This document shows, one piece after another, positions 7,917 through 16,670 of a stretch of DNA of 35,138 bases. Under the pieces are notes generated by a model. That model worked only from the letters and a program-made list of their open reading frames with translations, was not told the origin of the DNA and did not search any database. Source of the DNA: a virus. A program made the translations under genes and the position numbers. Position 1 is the stretch's first letter. Every line of letters starts with the position of its first letter. The DNA lies in the IMG/VR virus record IMGVR_UViG_3300020061_000015, positions 1 to 35,138 of that record, one strand, 5' to 3'.

Positions 7917-8112
7917 TTCCTTATGGGTCTGGCGGAGCTCCTCCAGGGCCGCGCTGGTGGAGTCGGCGTTGGTTGCGCTGTCCTCGATTGGTGCGGGCAA
8001 CGCGGTCGTTACCGGATCTGTCGGCGCGTACGTTGTGACGATTCAGCTGCCAGGCACCCTCACGGGATCCGGTACGTCGCTGACACCGTCCGGTACGGTC
8101 ACGATCAGCTGA
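7356..8112 (+). CDS. major tail protein long form with Ig-like C-terminal domain (inferred +1 frameshift)
   Basis: After the short form stops at 7916, the +1 frame is open from 7888 to the TGA at 8110. It encodes an Ig-like module: AALVESALVALSSIGAGN, AVVTGSVGAYVVTIQLPG, then TLTGSGTSLTPSGTVTIS. This matches the "ALEAL-IGAGNV-VTG" opening common in actinophage virion Ig-like domains. There is no start codon with a good ribosome site for it. The two frames overlap only between 7888 and 7913, and exactly there lies CCC-C (7899-7902) in a run of five Cs. A +1 slip on Pro codon CCC would give a 251-residue protein (182 + 69). SPP1 gp17.1* and Listeria phage PSA tail protein use +1 slips on CCC codons to make the same kind of extended tube protein. 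Confidence 0.72.
7898..7902 (+). promoter_or_regulatory. +1 translational slippery site (CCCCC)
   Basis: Five consecutive Cs, read AAC CCC CTC in the short-form frame. Proline tRNA on CCC (7899-7901) can re-pair with CCC at 7900-7902, so decoding would resume at TCG (7903) in the Ig-domain frame. The open overlap allowed for a shift is only 26 bases (7888-7913), and this is the only good slip sequence in it. A hairpin 36 bases downstream (CTCCTCCAG 7938-7946 with CTGGTGGAG 7954-7962, one mismatch) could act as a stimulator, or be chance. Confidence 0.65.
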
Positions 8113-8120
8113 CCCTAGAC

Positions 8121-8162
8121 GGCGGACCGTACCGAGCACTGCCCTGGCAGGTGCGGTCCGCC
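8121..8162 (+). terminator. strong hairpin after major tail gene (possible terminator or attenuator)
   Basis: GGCGGACCGTACC (8121-8133) pairs with GGTGCGGTCCGCC (8150-8162): 12 Watson-Crick pairs plus one G-U. The 16-base loop contains a further small TGCC/GGCA stem. It lies nine bases after the stop of the long tail protein form and before the chaperone gene. Only TTAGCAATAAAA follows, not a U-run, so full termination is uncertain. It may attenuate transcription or protect the 3' end of the abundant tail-tube message. Confidence 0.55.
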
Positions 8163-8209
8163 TTAGCAATAAAACAGGGCTAAACATAAAAAAAGGAAAA
8201 AAATCCATC

Positions 8210-8611
8210 ATGCCAGGGCAACCGCGTAAGAAGATAGTTAAAGAAGTGGACCGGATCGATCTTACTGACCTGCTGGGTATTACGGGTGGGGATTCGGTTC
8301 CTGTCACGTTTAATGGTGTCGATGCAGATATCCGTACGTCTTATTCAGGCGAGGAAGCTGTACTGTTCGGGCATTATGCCGCTGGGAACCTATTCGGCGC
8401 CATGTTTGATCTGGTTGTCGACGGCGGCAACGGGTCTGCGCTGTGGGACAAAATCTCAGAGCTTAATCCGGCTCACGCGTCGAAAGTAATCAATGCGATT
8501 GTGTCGCATACGGGGCTGTTTGAGGGGGAACTGGTGGCGCCCTTGCCTGCCTCCGTGAGCGGGATGGCTGGGGCGTCTGTCTCGCAGGATTCCGACACTA
8601 CTACGGTCTAG
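8210..8611 (+). CDS. tail assembly chaperone, short form (gpG-like)
   Basis: A 133-residue protein between major tail protein and tape measure, the invariant site of the lambda G/GT-type chaperones that coat the tape measure during tail assembly. It has a helical core (SGEEAVLFGHYAAGNLFGAMFDLVV, read in two halves; LWDKISELNPAHASKVINAIVSHTG) and an unstructured Ser/Thr-rich end, DSDTTTV. It is preceded by an A-rich leader with AAAGGAAAAAAA (8191-8202) as ribosome site. The short form is read without frameshift. Confidence 0.82.
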   Translation: MPGQPRKKIVKEVDRIDLTDLLGITGGDSVPVTFNGVDADIRTSYSGEEAVLFGHYAAGNLFGAMFDLVVDGGNGSALWDKISELNPAHASKVINAIVSHTGLFEGELVAPLPASVSGMAGASVSQDSDTTTV

Positions 8612-9000
8612 ATTTACGAGAGTCTCTGCATAATCTGGACTATCACGATATAATATATTATATCGAGGATTTATTCAAGCGTGATGCGCAAAGGGCGAGG
8701 GATTCGGAGAACCTCGCAATGTTAGTTGACCGGGACGACTTTGGCCTTAATTTCGAGTATTCTGGGGCTATTACCGATCCAGATGACCCGGAGGTAACCG
8801 CGGAGCGAGCTAAGCTCAAGAGGGCGGGCATTAAGCCCCCCCCTCAGCCGCTTTTACGGCCAATCGCCCAGAGAGATCCGGGGGTGACTGCATCTATGCT
8901 TGAGCAGCTAAAGGCTGAGGCTGTCAAGTATTCAATTCCTGCGGAAGCCGAGAAGAAACCGCAGGGACTTGCCGACTTGATTCGGCTCATGAATAGCTAA
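8210..9000 (+). CDS. tail assembly chaperone, long form (gpGT-like, inferred -1 frameshift)
   Basis: The -1 frame is open from 8524 to TAA at 8998-9000. It encodes FRHYYGLDLRESLHNLDYHD, then IIYYIEDLFKRDAQRARDSE, then LVDRDDFGLNFEYSG, the typical T-part of actinophage chaperones (a helix bundle beginning at YYG-DL). An in-frame ATG at 8719 exists, but the conserved part starts well before it, so independent initiation does not explain it. A -1 shift near 8524-8530 gives about 263 residues. The T-part binds the tape measure and tube subunits in lambda. The long form normally is a minor fraction of the product. Confidence 0.78.
8524..8530 (+). promoter_or_regulatory. candidate -1 slippery heptamer G GGG GAA
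   Basis: The -1 frame has a stop at 8521-8523 and is open from 8524. The slip must therefore lie between 8524 and the short-form stop at 8611. GGGGGAA, read G GGG GAA in the zero frame, is the first sequence of that interval and the best slip run in it: P-site Gly re-pairs perfectly with GGG. A-site re-pairing is imperfect (GAA to GGA), so this is a non-canonical heptamer compared with lambda GGGAAAG. Confidence 0.55.
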
Positions 9001-9017
9001 AGGGGAGGCAAGAGAGC

Positions 9018-12000
9018 ATGACAGCTGGTCGCATAGATTTAAGTGTTGGCTTAAATCCGGCCAGTCTGACACGCTCTCTTGCCTCTTTCTCTGGTTTAGC
9101 GTTGGGCGCGGCGGGGCTCGGGGCTGCGTTTGGTGCCATTATCAAGACTGGTAATGACTTTACCTCGTCGCTAAACACGTTGCAAGCTGTATCACAAGCC
9201 ACCGCTACACAGATGGCGGCAGTATCTGAAAAAGCCCGGCAGCTTGGCAAGGATGTCACGCTGCCGGGCACTTCTGCGTCTGACGCCGCAATTGCCATGA
9301 CAGAGCTGGCTAAGGCCGGATTCTCGGTAGAGCAGTCTATGACCGCTGCTAAGGGAACGCTACAGCTCGCCGCCGCAGCGCAGATTGATGCTGCGACAGC
9401 CGCACAGATTCAGGCCAAGGCGCTGAACTCATTCGGTCTCGACGCGACATACGCGGCCAAGGCAGCGGACGTGTTTGCGAACGCAGCCAACGCTTCGTCA
9501 GTTGAAATCACAGACGTGGCGCTCGCTCTGCAGCAGTCGGGCGCGGTTGCTAAGAACTTTGGGATCTCTATTGAGGACACCACCGCGGCCATTGCCCTGC
9601 TGGCAAATGCCGGTATCCGCGGCAGCGACGCGGGCACGCTGCTTAAGACTTCCCTGCTGGCGCTGACAGATCAGGGCAAGCCGGCACAGAGAGCGATCAA
9701 AGAACTTGGTCTGACGCTGTACGACTCCAAGGGTCAGTTTGTGGGGTTGCAGGCCGAGTTTGACCAGCTTGGAGCCGCAGCCAAGCGGATGACGCCGCAG
9801 CAGTATCAGGCAGCGACCAGCATTCTGTATGGGTCTGATGCCGCCCGCCTCGCTGGCGTTGCAGCCAACAATGGCGCGGAAAAATTTGGCGCGATGCGCA
9901 CAGCCCTGGATCGCCAGGGTGCAGCAGCCGAGGTAGCCGCAGCAAAGATGCAGGGCCTGCCCGGCGCGCTGCAGCAGATTCAGAACGCATCGCAGGACGC
10001 GGCGATTGAGATTTATAGCCTGATCCAAGGGCCGCTAACGTCGCTGGCTACTAAGGGCGCTGCCCTCATCGGCACAGCGACCGACAAAATATCGGCGGGC
10101 CTCAAGGGCCTGGGCACGACGAGCATTAATACTGATTTCAGCCGTGGCTTTGTAGATGCGCTGGATCGTGTTGGTGATGTCGCGGGTAAGGCATATACAG
10201 CCTTACAGCCGGTCGTGTCGGGGCTTATCAGCTTCGGCCAAGAGTCTCTGCGTACCGGCGGCACTGTGGAAACGCTAGGGCACGGGGTTGAGTTACTTGT
10301 AGGTACGGTCAGCGCTCTTGTCACGGTCGTGACACCCGCGCTCGCGCTGCTGGGATCGGTTGTTCGCATTTTCGGTGAGCTTCCGACCGGGGTTCAGCTG
10401 GCGGTCGGCGCTCTGGTCTTGCTCCGATTGACTTCTAGTACACTTATCGCGTCGATAACTACCCTGGGCGCCAGGATATCCACGCTCGGGCTGAACGCAG
10501 GGCTGGCAGTTTTCAGCTTCCGCACTTTGTCAGCTTCGCTTGGCACGTTCGGGGCTGTGACCAACATTGCCGGCCGCGCGGCATCTAGTTTCGTAGCAGC
10601 GCTAGGCGGACCTTGGGCTATTGGGATCGCCGCCGCGTCGATCGCACTCGTTTCCCTGTATTCCAGTGTAAAGCAGTCCGAGGAGAATCAGAAAGCTTAC
10701 GAGGCGTCTGTTCGCGACAGCGCGATAGCGCAAAGTGCCCTGACGGATGCGCTTGTGTTGTCGCAGGGCGTGTTCAATAGCGATGTGCTTTCCAAGACGA
10801 CAGATCGTGTCAGCAAATTCCGGGAGGAACTGGAAAACGCGGGCAAGAATGGCGCTGACGTCTTTGATCAGGGTCTCGCGGTGATAACGGTTGGCCTGAA
10901 CAAGTCTGCTAAGAACATGGACGACCAGGCTAACTCAGCTAGCAACGCCGCGCGCGCTATCAGCGGTTTGAATCTGACTAATGAGAAGCTGGCCGAGGCG
11001 TTAGCGGACGACACCAAATTTGCGGCGCTGATCTCTCAGCTCCAGGCCGCAGGCGGCGAGGGTCAAGAGGCCGCGCGGCGTCTACAGGCCCTGCGCACCG
11101 AGATCACCGGAGCACAAGAATCAGCCTCACACACTACCCCAGCCTTTGGGGTCTTGTCCGAGGCAGTGCGGAAGCTGGCGGACTCCTCGGCCAGCGCTGA
11201 GGACCGCACTAATGCGCTGAAGACCGCGCTGGACATCTTGGCGGGCAAGCCGGTCAAGGTAGCTGAAGCGGTCGCCGCGTATGACAAGAGTGTGCGCGAG
11301 GTCAGTGAGTCGACTAAGGCCGCTTTCGCTGCCACCGACGGTCTGGGCAAGGCGCTTGTCAATATCGATGGTTCGGTCAATACGGCCACGGTCAACGGCG
11401 GCAAGCTTTTCGATGCCCTAAAAAACATCAAAGATGCATCCGTGGCGGTAGCCGCTGCGGGTGGGGACCTGAACCCCGTGTTCGCAAAGAACGAGGAGCA
11501 GTTTCGCGCTCTGGCCACTGCCACGGGGCTCTCCGTAGAGCAGATCCGGGCGATGTCAGCCGCGACCGGTCTGGTCCCACGCAACCTGGAGATTTTGGCG
11601 GGCCTTAAGGGTGCGGACTCTGTACAGCAAAAACTAGTTGTCATACAGGGTCTTTTGCAGACCAATGCGGATGGCGTGAAGATTCCCGTCAACGCCGACA
11701 CGCAGGGCGCGATAGATAAACTTAAAGAAATTGGCGTCAAAGTCGAGACAGTCAGCGGCGAGCCTGGCATAGTTAAGGTAACGGCAAATACCGATGAGGC
11801 AAAACGTAAGCTACAGGAGCTGCAAGACCTTACATTAGAATCAAAGACCTTAGATGTACAGGTCAAGCTCAAGGGTGCGGGCGCCGATCTGGTCCTGGGT
11901 TCGGGGTTGGGGCAGATCCCGGCCGAGCTTCTGCCGGGCCATGCGGTCGGTGGCAAGCTGCCGTCAACCGGTCCTGGTACCGGCGCGACGGACGGCATTC

Positions 12001-13499
12001 TCGCGGTGGACGGCGCTGGTATCCCGCGCGCCCGCATTGACGGCGGCGAATGGATGATCAACCGCGGCATGTCCTCGCTGTACAACAACGAGCTTGCCAT
12101 GATCAATGCCGGCACCTTCCCGAAGCTGCCAGGCTTCGCAGCCGGCGGGCGGCTGTCTACTGAGGGCGCGCTCTCACAGCTCCGTGGAGAGTCCGGCAAG
12201 GACTACCAGTACGGCGGCACCGGCAACCCGTCCTGGGACTGCTCCGGCTTCATGAGCGCGGCGTATGCCCTGCTCAAGGGTCTCGACTGGAATACCCGCT
12301 GGTTTACTACCGAATCTAATTTCGGGTCGCTCGGGTTTTCCAGCGGTGTGGGCCCAGCTAGCGGGTTCAGCATTGGCGTGCACAACGGCGGCGGCGGCAA
12401 GATGAGCCACATGGCCGGATCGATTAACGGCGTGCCCATCGAGTCCGGCGGTAACGGCGTCCGTGTCGGATCAGGCGCCGCCGGCGCTGGGGACGCCCAG
12501 TTTGAGAATAAATACTATCTCGTTGGTGCTGGTGGTGGCACGGGGTCTTCGCGCACAAAGCCGTGGAGCGACAAAGATGAATTAAATCTTCAGTCGGCTA
12601 CGGTCGCGGTTCAGCAAGCCAAAGAGGCACAGGCCAAGGCCGCGGGCAACAAAAACAAGTCACCGGCGGATATCCAGCAAGCTAATCTGCGCGTTCAAAA
12701 AGCAGAGCAGCGCGTCAAGGATCTTGAGAGCCAGAAAGCATCTGGTACGTCCAGCGAGACTATCCCCAATGCTCCAGCGCTCAACGGCGCGTATAGCAAG
12801 GATCAGCTGTCGCAGCGGGATCTACAGCGTGCGGTAGATGATGCAAATGATAAGCGTGATGAGGTCTACGCGGACAGCAAAGCATCAGACCGGGATCGCG
12901 CCAAGGCTGACGACGATCTGCGCAAAGCCATTCTCGCCTTGCAAGAGGGCGACAAAGACAAGTCGAGTTCATCTTCCGCATCTAATCCGGTAGAGCTTAT
13001 TGGTGACGCGGTTAAGACCGCAGTTACTGGTCAGCTGGACGACGCCCTAGGTGTGTTCGGCTTGGACAGCAGTCTGGGGGCCACGGGCGCGCTGGTCACG
13101 ACCATTGCTAATCGGTCCGCTCCGAGCTTCGGCAAGGACGAGCTAGACAAGCAGGGCCCCGTTACTCCTGGGTCGCCTGACTGGCTTGAGCAATTGCTGA
13201 AAACGTTAAAGATGCCGGCGTTCCTGCGCGACTCAGGCGGGCCCGTTCCTACGGGCTCGGCGGCGATCAACCTTTCTGGTGCCACAGAATGGATGCTGAC
13301 TAATGACGGTGCGTCGGCGGTCGCACGCATGGCCGCTGCGGCCAAAGCCGGATCAAACACTAGTGGGGGGCAATCCGTGGATGCTAGCTGGCATGTGGAG
13401 AATCTGCATACGGGGATGTCGCAGCGTGAGTATGAGAATGCGATGAGGATACAGCGCGTAGATCAGCGCCAGCGGGCACGGAGCTTCCTCAGCCGATGA
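9018..13499 (+). CDS. tape measure protein with NlpC/P60-like domain
   Basis: A 1493-residue protein, the longest gene in the window. It sets tail length and is ejected during infection; at about 1.5 angstrom per residue, the tail would be near 220 nm. The N-terminal 320 residues match the TP901-type tape measure core (ASDAAIAMTELAKAGFSVEQ, then VALALQQSGAVAKNFGISIE, then GTLLKTSLLAL). A hydrophobic stretch spans residues about 410-560, and Ala/Lys/Glu coiled-coil segments follow. Residues about 1055-1170 are NlpC/P60-like: YQYGGTGNPSWDCSGFMSAA with catalytic Cys1075, and KMSHMAGSI with His1131. This domain would cut peptidoglycan peptides to help DNA entry. The start is ATG at 9018 after AGGGGAGG. 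Confidence 0.93.
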   Translation: MTAGRIDLSVGLNPASLTRSLASFSGLALGAAGLGAAFGAIIKTGNDFTSSLNTLQAVSQATATQMAAVSEKARQLGKDVTLPGTSASDAAIAMTELAKAGFSVEQSMTAAKGTLQLAAAAQIDAATAAQIQAKALNSFGLDATYAAKAADVFANAANASSVEITDVALALQQSGAVAKNFGISIEDTTAAIALLANAGIRGSDAGTLLKTSLLALTDQGKPAQRAIKELGLTLYDSKGQFVGLQAEFDQLGAAAKRMTPQQYQAATSILYGSDAARLAGVAANNGAEKFGAMRTALDRQGAAAEVAAAKMQGLPGALQQIQNASQDAAIEIYSLIQGPLTSLATKGAALIGTATDKISAGLKGLGTTSINTDFSRGFVDALDRVGDVAGKAYTALQPVVSGLISFGQESLRTGGTVETLGHGVELLVGTVSALVTVVTPALALLGSVVRIFGELPTGVQLAVGALVLLRLTSSTLIASITTLGARISTLGLNAGLAVFSFRTLSASLGTFGAVTNIAGRAASSFVAALGGPWAIGIAAASIALVSLYSSVKQSEENQKAYEASVRDSAIAQSALTDALVLSQGVFNSDVLSKTTDRVSKFREELENAGKNGADVFDQGLAVITVGLNKSAKNMDDQANSASNAARAISGLNLTNEKLAEALADDTKFAALISQLQAAGGEGQEAARRLQALRTEITGAQESASHTTPAFGVLSEAVRKLADSSASAEDRTNALKTALDILAGKPVKVAEAVAAYDKSVREVSESTKAAFAATDGLGKALVNIDGSVNTATVNGGKLFDALKNIKDASVAVAAAGGDLNPVFAKNEEQFRALATATGLSVEQIRAMSAATGLVPRNLEILAGLKGADSVQQKLVVIQGLLQTNADGVKIPVNADTQGAIDKLKEIGVKVETVSGEPGIVKVTANTDEAKRKLQELQDLTLESKTLDVQVKLKGAGADLVLGSGLGQIPAELLPGHAVGGKLPSTGPGTGATDGILAVDGAGIPRARIDGGEWMINRGMSSLYNNELAMINAGTFPKLPGFAAGGRLSTEGALSQLRGESGKDYQYGGTGNPSWDCSGFMSAAYALLKGLDWNTRWFTTESNFGSLGFSSGVGPASGFSIGVHNGGGGKMSHMAGSINGVPIESGGNGVRVGSGAAGAGDAQFENKYYLVGAGGGTGSSRTKPWSDKDELNLQSATVAVQQAKEAQAKAAGNKNKSPADIQQANLRVQKAEQRVKDLESQKASGTSSETIPNAPALNGAYSKDQLSQRDLQRAVDDANDKRDEVYADSKASDRDRAKADDDLRKAILALQEGDKDKSSSSSASNPVELIGDAVKTAVTGQLDDALGVFGLDSSLGATGALVTTIANRSAPSFGKDELDKQGPVTPGSPDWLEQLLKTLKMPAFLRDSGGPVPTGSAAINLSGATEWMLTNDGASAVARMAAAAKAGSNTSGGQSVDASWHVENLHTGMSQREYENAMRIQRVDQRQRARSFLSR

Positions 13500-14416
13500 T
13501 TACACTAAGCACGCTCATTCAGATCGAAGGCTGGAACGGTGAGCTATTCACTGTGGCTGGTTACGGGCAGTGGGATCGCGGTATCGCCCTGGCCAGCGAG
13601 GACGATGGGACAGATTTCGCTGGCATGTACGAATCCCCGGTGGAAACTATCTACAACGCTACGGCTTACCAGACGGGTGCCGACTTCGGCGGTATTGTCG
13701 AGGATAAATTCGATTTTATTCTAGCATTCCACGCGAAGGGCACCTCGGAGATACCGTTTAGATTAGCCGATTCGGATTTTCGGAAAGCGTTCAGCTACAC
13801 CAAGGATTCTAAGATCATCGTAGAGCACGATGGTACACGCCGCTGGCTCAATGTGCGCTTAGCTTCACAGCCCAAGCTTAAGGCGGCGAACGACCCCAAC
13901 AGCGAGGGCTACGGCTTGCTGCTGTATCACCTGGTGGGTGCGTACCCACGCTGGCTTGAGGATGATGTTGTGGCCTCCTTTGTAGCCACGACTGATACTA
14001 GTGTGAGCGGTACGGAAACACATAACCTTGCCATCACCAATCCCACGAATAGTGAAATGTGGGTTAAGTGGATGCTGCAGGGCACCGCTGGCATTATTTG
14101 GACTTTACCTGATTACAGCTGGGGCAATGACCAGTTCGAGCGGGCGACGATTGACGCGACACGCAAGATCATCATGCCCGCGCTGATTGCGGGCGAGAAT
14201 GTTGCCGTTGACACTAACCCCGACAGCAGCAGCGGTCAGGTCAATTCGAGCCTGGACACTGAGGTGTATTTGAGGATGGCGGGACAGGAATTCATGTATT
14301 CCGTCCCTCCGGGCACGATCTCAACGGTACCGGTCAAGGTTTCCCACGCACCCATTGGCGCGGGGGCCCAGCTAATAATGTCACGCCAGTGGCAGCGGCC
14401 GTGGGGGCTGGAGTAA
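13496..14416 (+). CDS. distal tail protein (Dit-like minor tail protein)
   Basis: A 306-residue protein directly after the tape measure with ATGA overlap, the normal place of the distal tail hub ring. The N-terminal half has the pattern seen in actinophage Dit proteins: FTVAGYGQWDRGIALASE, then GMYESPVETIYNATAYQTGA, then a long strand and helix with SDFRKAFSYTKDSK. The C-terminal half is a galectin-like beta region (EMWVKWMLQG and following, YLRMAGQEFMYSVPPGT). It would join the tail tube to the tip complex. It ends with a one-base overlap (TAATG) into the next gene. Confidence 0.78.
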   Translation: MITLSTLIQIEGWNGELFTVAGYGQWDRGIALASEDDGTDFAGMYESPVETIYNATAYQTGADFGGIVEDKFDFILAFHAKGTSEIPFRLADSDFRKAFSYTKDSKIIVEHDGTRRWLNVRLASQPKLKAANDPNSEGYGLLLYHLVGAYPRWLEDDVVASFVATTDTSVSGTETHNLAITNPTNSEMWVKWMLQGTAGIIWTLPDYSWGNDQFERATIDATRKIIMPALIAGENVAVDTNPDSSSGQVNSSLDTEVYLRMAGQEFMYSVPPGTISTVPVKVSHAPIGAGAQLIMSRQWQRPWGLE

Positions 14417-16062
14417 TGGCTACAGTTACGACTATCGACTATGCCGCCGAGTTCGCGGCCATTAAGTCCCGGCTTGAAGCCGACCAGGCTCGCCGCATCC
14501 TGCCCCCGGTTATGAAGCTGTGGGATGGGGCCTGGAATTTCAGGGGCCGGGTCAGTCGTGAGATATCCGCGGCGTTTCAGTTCTTGGAGAACGAAACGGG
14601 TATTGGCACGCTAGTCCTGCCTATGACCCATTATCTGTCTAAATGGGTCACGGACACAGACCGGGATAATAAGAACATATTTATTACGGTAGACCGTGAC
14701 GGGATGCGCTGGAGCGGGTGTCTGGACGAGGCCGAGATGGTCTTGGACGGCACGGGCACGCGTACACTGCGGATGACGTTCAAGCACGACTACGAGCACT
14801 TAAAACATATTCTGGCCTATTGTAATCCTTTCCTCCCCCCAGAGATCCAGTTCCCGCGTTTATTCATTATGTTTGGCCCGTCTAAATGGGCCCTAAAAAT
14901 GACACTGCTGCTGAACATTATGCGGCTGGAGACTTCATTGTGGGCGCTGCCATCCGACCCGCTGAATATTGCTAACTGGGGGACGCTGGACCAATCTACA
15001 TGGAGCCAGGTTGTGGCCCCGCTGCGGATCGAGGACGACAACTCACAATTCTGTGTAGTTCATTCCCGCTTTAAGATGATGCATGATGTGGGTAAGCGGA
15101 TTGTCGCGGACGCACAGCTTACATGGATGCCCCGCCGATGGCTTACTGGTGATCCTGCGCCGTGGGCTGGGGCTAATATCCGCCACGGCTGCCTAGTGTG
15201 GGAGCTGGTCGATAACTCAGGCTGGGACACGGAGACCAGTTTTGGCGGCAGCCTATTCACTGGGTTAGTGCGCGCCGTGACAAGCATTCTTCCAGACGGG
15301 CTGAATCAGAGCGTTGACACCGTCTCGGACCCAACGTTCCCACCCGAGTACTCCACCCCCGGCTACAAGGGGACCAACCCCCGGGCTCCAGGTATCATTA
15401 TTCGGGATACAGGGCATCCGGGCATTTCTTCTGCATCATTCAAGTGGAAACCGGCTACCGATGTTGGAATGGTAACCGGCGGTCATTCGGCTCCCGGCGT
15501 GAATGAGATTATTTCGGCTGGTATTCAGATGATAGGCGACCTGATAGCGGCGGCGTTGTTTGTACCACCCATTGGTGGCGCGGCGGATGCGATCCTTAAG
15601 CCGCTATATACTGACACGTTGTTGGCGTTTATGAAATTTGGTAACTCCGCGCGGGCGCTGGATCTTGGCTGGTCCCACTTCCACGAGGGATGGGCAGAGG
15701 GGGCCGATCGCGCGTACACGCTTTCAGCGCTCATAGCCTTACGTACTGGGATGTGGCGTACGCGCGAGCAGACATCACATTCCGTCACAGTAGTTGATGG
15801 TTTTGGCAATCTTCGTGTGGGCGAGAACGGAAAAGGAAACGCCCACATCGGGACACGCATAGGAACGACCATTCGCGACTGGGGCGTCCCTGGTACAGTT
15901 TATGTAGATCGTATTTCTGATTTGACTTTGAAATGGGAGCGCGGGAAAACGGCCCGCTGGGATATCGTCATTGGCCAGCGCCCGGATGAAGATCCGATCT
16001 TGAAGGGCATTGAGATGATTTCCGAATTGGCCTCTGTAACAAAAGAATTGGGTGTGTTGTGA
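14416..16062 (+). CDS. tail hub protein, Gp37-like (ReqiPepy6 type)
   Basis: A 548-residue protein resembling the Gp28/Gp37-like tail proteins of Rhodococcus phage ReqiPepy6 and relatives. The start is ATG at 14416, which overlaps the Dit stop; an upstream in-frame ATG at 14389 lies inside Dit and has no ribosome site. Features include an N-terminal WDGAWNFRGRVSREISAAFQ, the jelly-type GMRWSGCLDEAEMVLDGTGT strand, DAQLTWMPRRWLTGDPAP, an amphipathic membrane-like stretch (GDLIAAALFVPPIGGAADAI) at about residues 374-393, and a C-terminal GNLRVGENGKGNAHIGTRIG and VYVDRISDLTLKWERG. It likely forms the baseplate hub that opens the tail on adsorption. Confidence 0.8.
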   Translation: MATVTTIDYAAEFAAIKSRLEADQARRILPPVMKLWDGAWNFRGRVSREISAAFQFLENETGIGTLVLPMTHYLSKWVTDTDRDNKNIFITVDRDGMRWSGCLDEAEMVLDGTGTRTLRMTFKHDYEHLKHILAYCNPFLPPEIQFPRLFIMFGPSKWALKMTLLLNIMRLETSLWALPSDPLNIANWGTLDQSTWSQVVAPLRIEDDNSQFCVVHSRFKMMHDVGKRIVADAQLTWMPRRWLTGDPAPWAGANIRHGCLVWELVDNSGWDTETSFGGSLFTGLVRAVTSILPDGLNQSVDTVSDPTFPPEYSTPGYKGTNPRAPGIIIRDTGHPGISSASFKWKPATDVGMVTGGHSAPGVNEIISAGIQMIGDLIAAALFVPPIGGAADAILKPLYTDTLLAFMKFGNSARALDLGWSHFHEGWAEGADRAYTLSALIALRTGMWRTREQTSHSVTVVDGFGNLRVGENGKGNAHIGTRIGTTIRDWGVPGTVYVDRISDLTLKWERGKTARWDIVIGQRPDEDPILKGIEMISELASVTKELGVL

Positions 16063-16670
16063 GCGATGCTCTCCCAACCCAACAGGATTTAGAGGGTATA
16101 CCCGAGTTCGGCCCCGACGGGAAACCGAACGAGGAGTACATGGAGCGTTTCGCAGCCTGGACATTCATTGGTGTTCCCGGGCTGGGCAACGCCGCGATGA
16201 ACATGATCGGAATGATCGCTAAGGCGTGGAGCAAGCACCTGTACAGGTGCGGATTCCGTTTTCACCCTGAGCTGCAAGAAATCAAGCGGCTGCGGCCGTA
16301 TCGCGGATCCCAGCACGCCCTGAATGGTCTACATGCGTGGGTGCCGATGGATTCGGACGAGCCAGAGCCGGTCACAATCCAGGACCCCGCGAGCCTGACT
16401 GTGCAGGAGCGTGAGGCTCAGGTTGAACGGCTGCGGTACATGGGTTACAAAATAAACGAACCGGTCCGCGAGGACTCGAAGGCGCAAGTGATTGACACGC
16501 TGGATGAACCCGGCCGTTTCGACCCGAGCGAGCACACGGCGATGGAAGTTATTTCCTATCTGCATGAGCTGGGCGATACGGACGAGGTGGAGACGCGGCG
16601 TGTCATATTCAAAGAGCGCAGTGATCGCAAGCGCAACAATGTGCTTAAGCGTCATCGGGATATAGCATGA
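16059..16670 (+). CDS. minor tail protein, DUF2744-like
   Basis: A 203-residue protein with GTGA overlap at its start and ATGA at its end. It begins DLEGIPEFGPDGKPNEEYME, then RFAAWTFIGVPGLGN, and continues with a HLYRCGFRFHPELQEIKRLR box and PVTIQDPASLTVQEREAQVE. This arrangement recalls the DUF2744 family found in actinophage tail operons. The C-terminal half is charged and helical, ending RNNVLKRHRDIA. No enzymatic motif is seen. It is assumed to be part of, or a chaperone for, the tail tip, but its function is unknown. Confidence 0.65.
   Translation: MSDALPTQQDLEGIPEFGPDGKPNEEYMERFAAWTFIGVPGLGNAAMNMIGMIAKAWSKHLYRCGFRFHPELQEIKRLRPYRGSQHALNGLHAWVPMDSDEPEPVTIQDPASLTVQEREAQVERLRYMGYKINEPVREDSKAQVIDTLDEPGRFDPSEHTAMEVISYLHELGDTDEVETRRVIFKERSDRKRNNVLKRHRDIA

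Noticed and set aside
7923-8183. 86-residue plus-strand ORF after the major tail gene
   Set aside because: Its frame gives Arg/Cys-rich, unconvincing protein without a ribosome site, whereas the +1 frame in the same DNA encodes a clear Ig-like domain.
11063-12199. 378-residue minus-strand ORF
   Set aside because: Antisense to the tape measure gene; Ser/Arg/Pro-rich shadow of GC-rich codons, no ribosome site, no recognisable domain.
14389-14415. upstream ATG extending the Gp37-like protein by nine residues
   Set aside because: Lies inside the Dit gene without a ribosome site; the ATG at 14416 overlaps the Dit stop as in neighbouring junctions.
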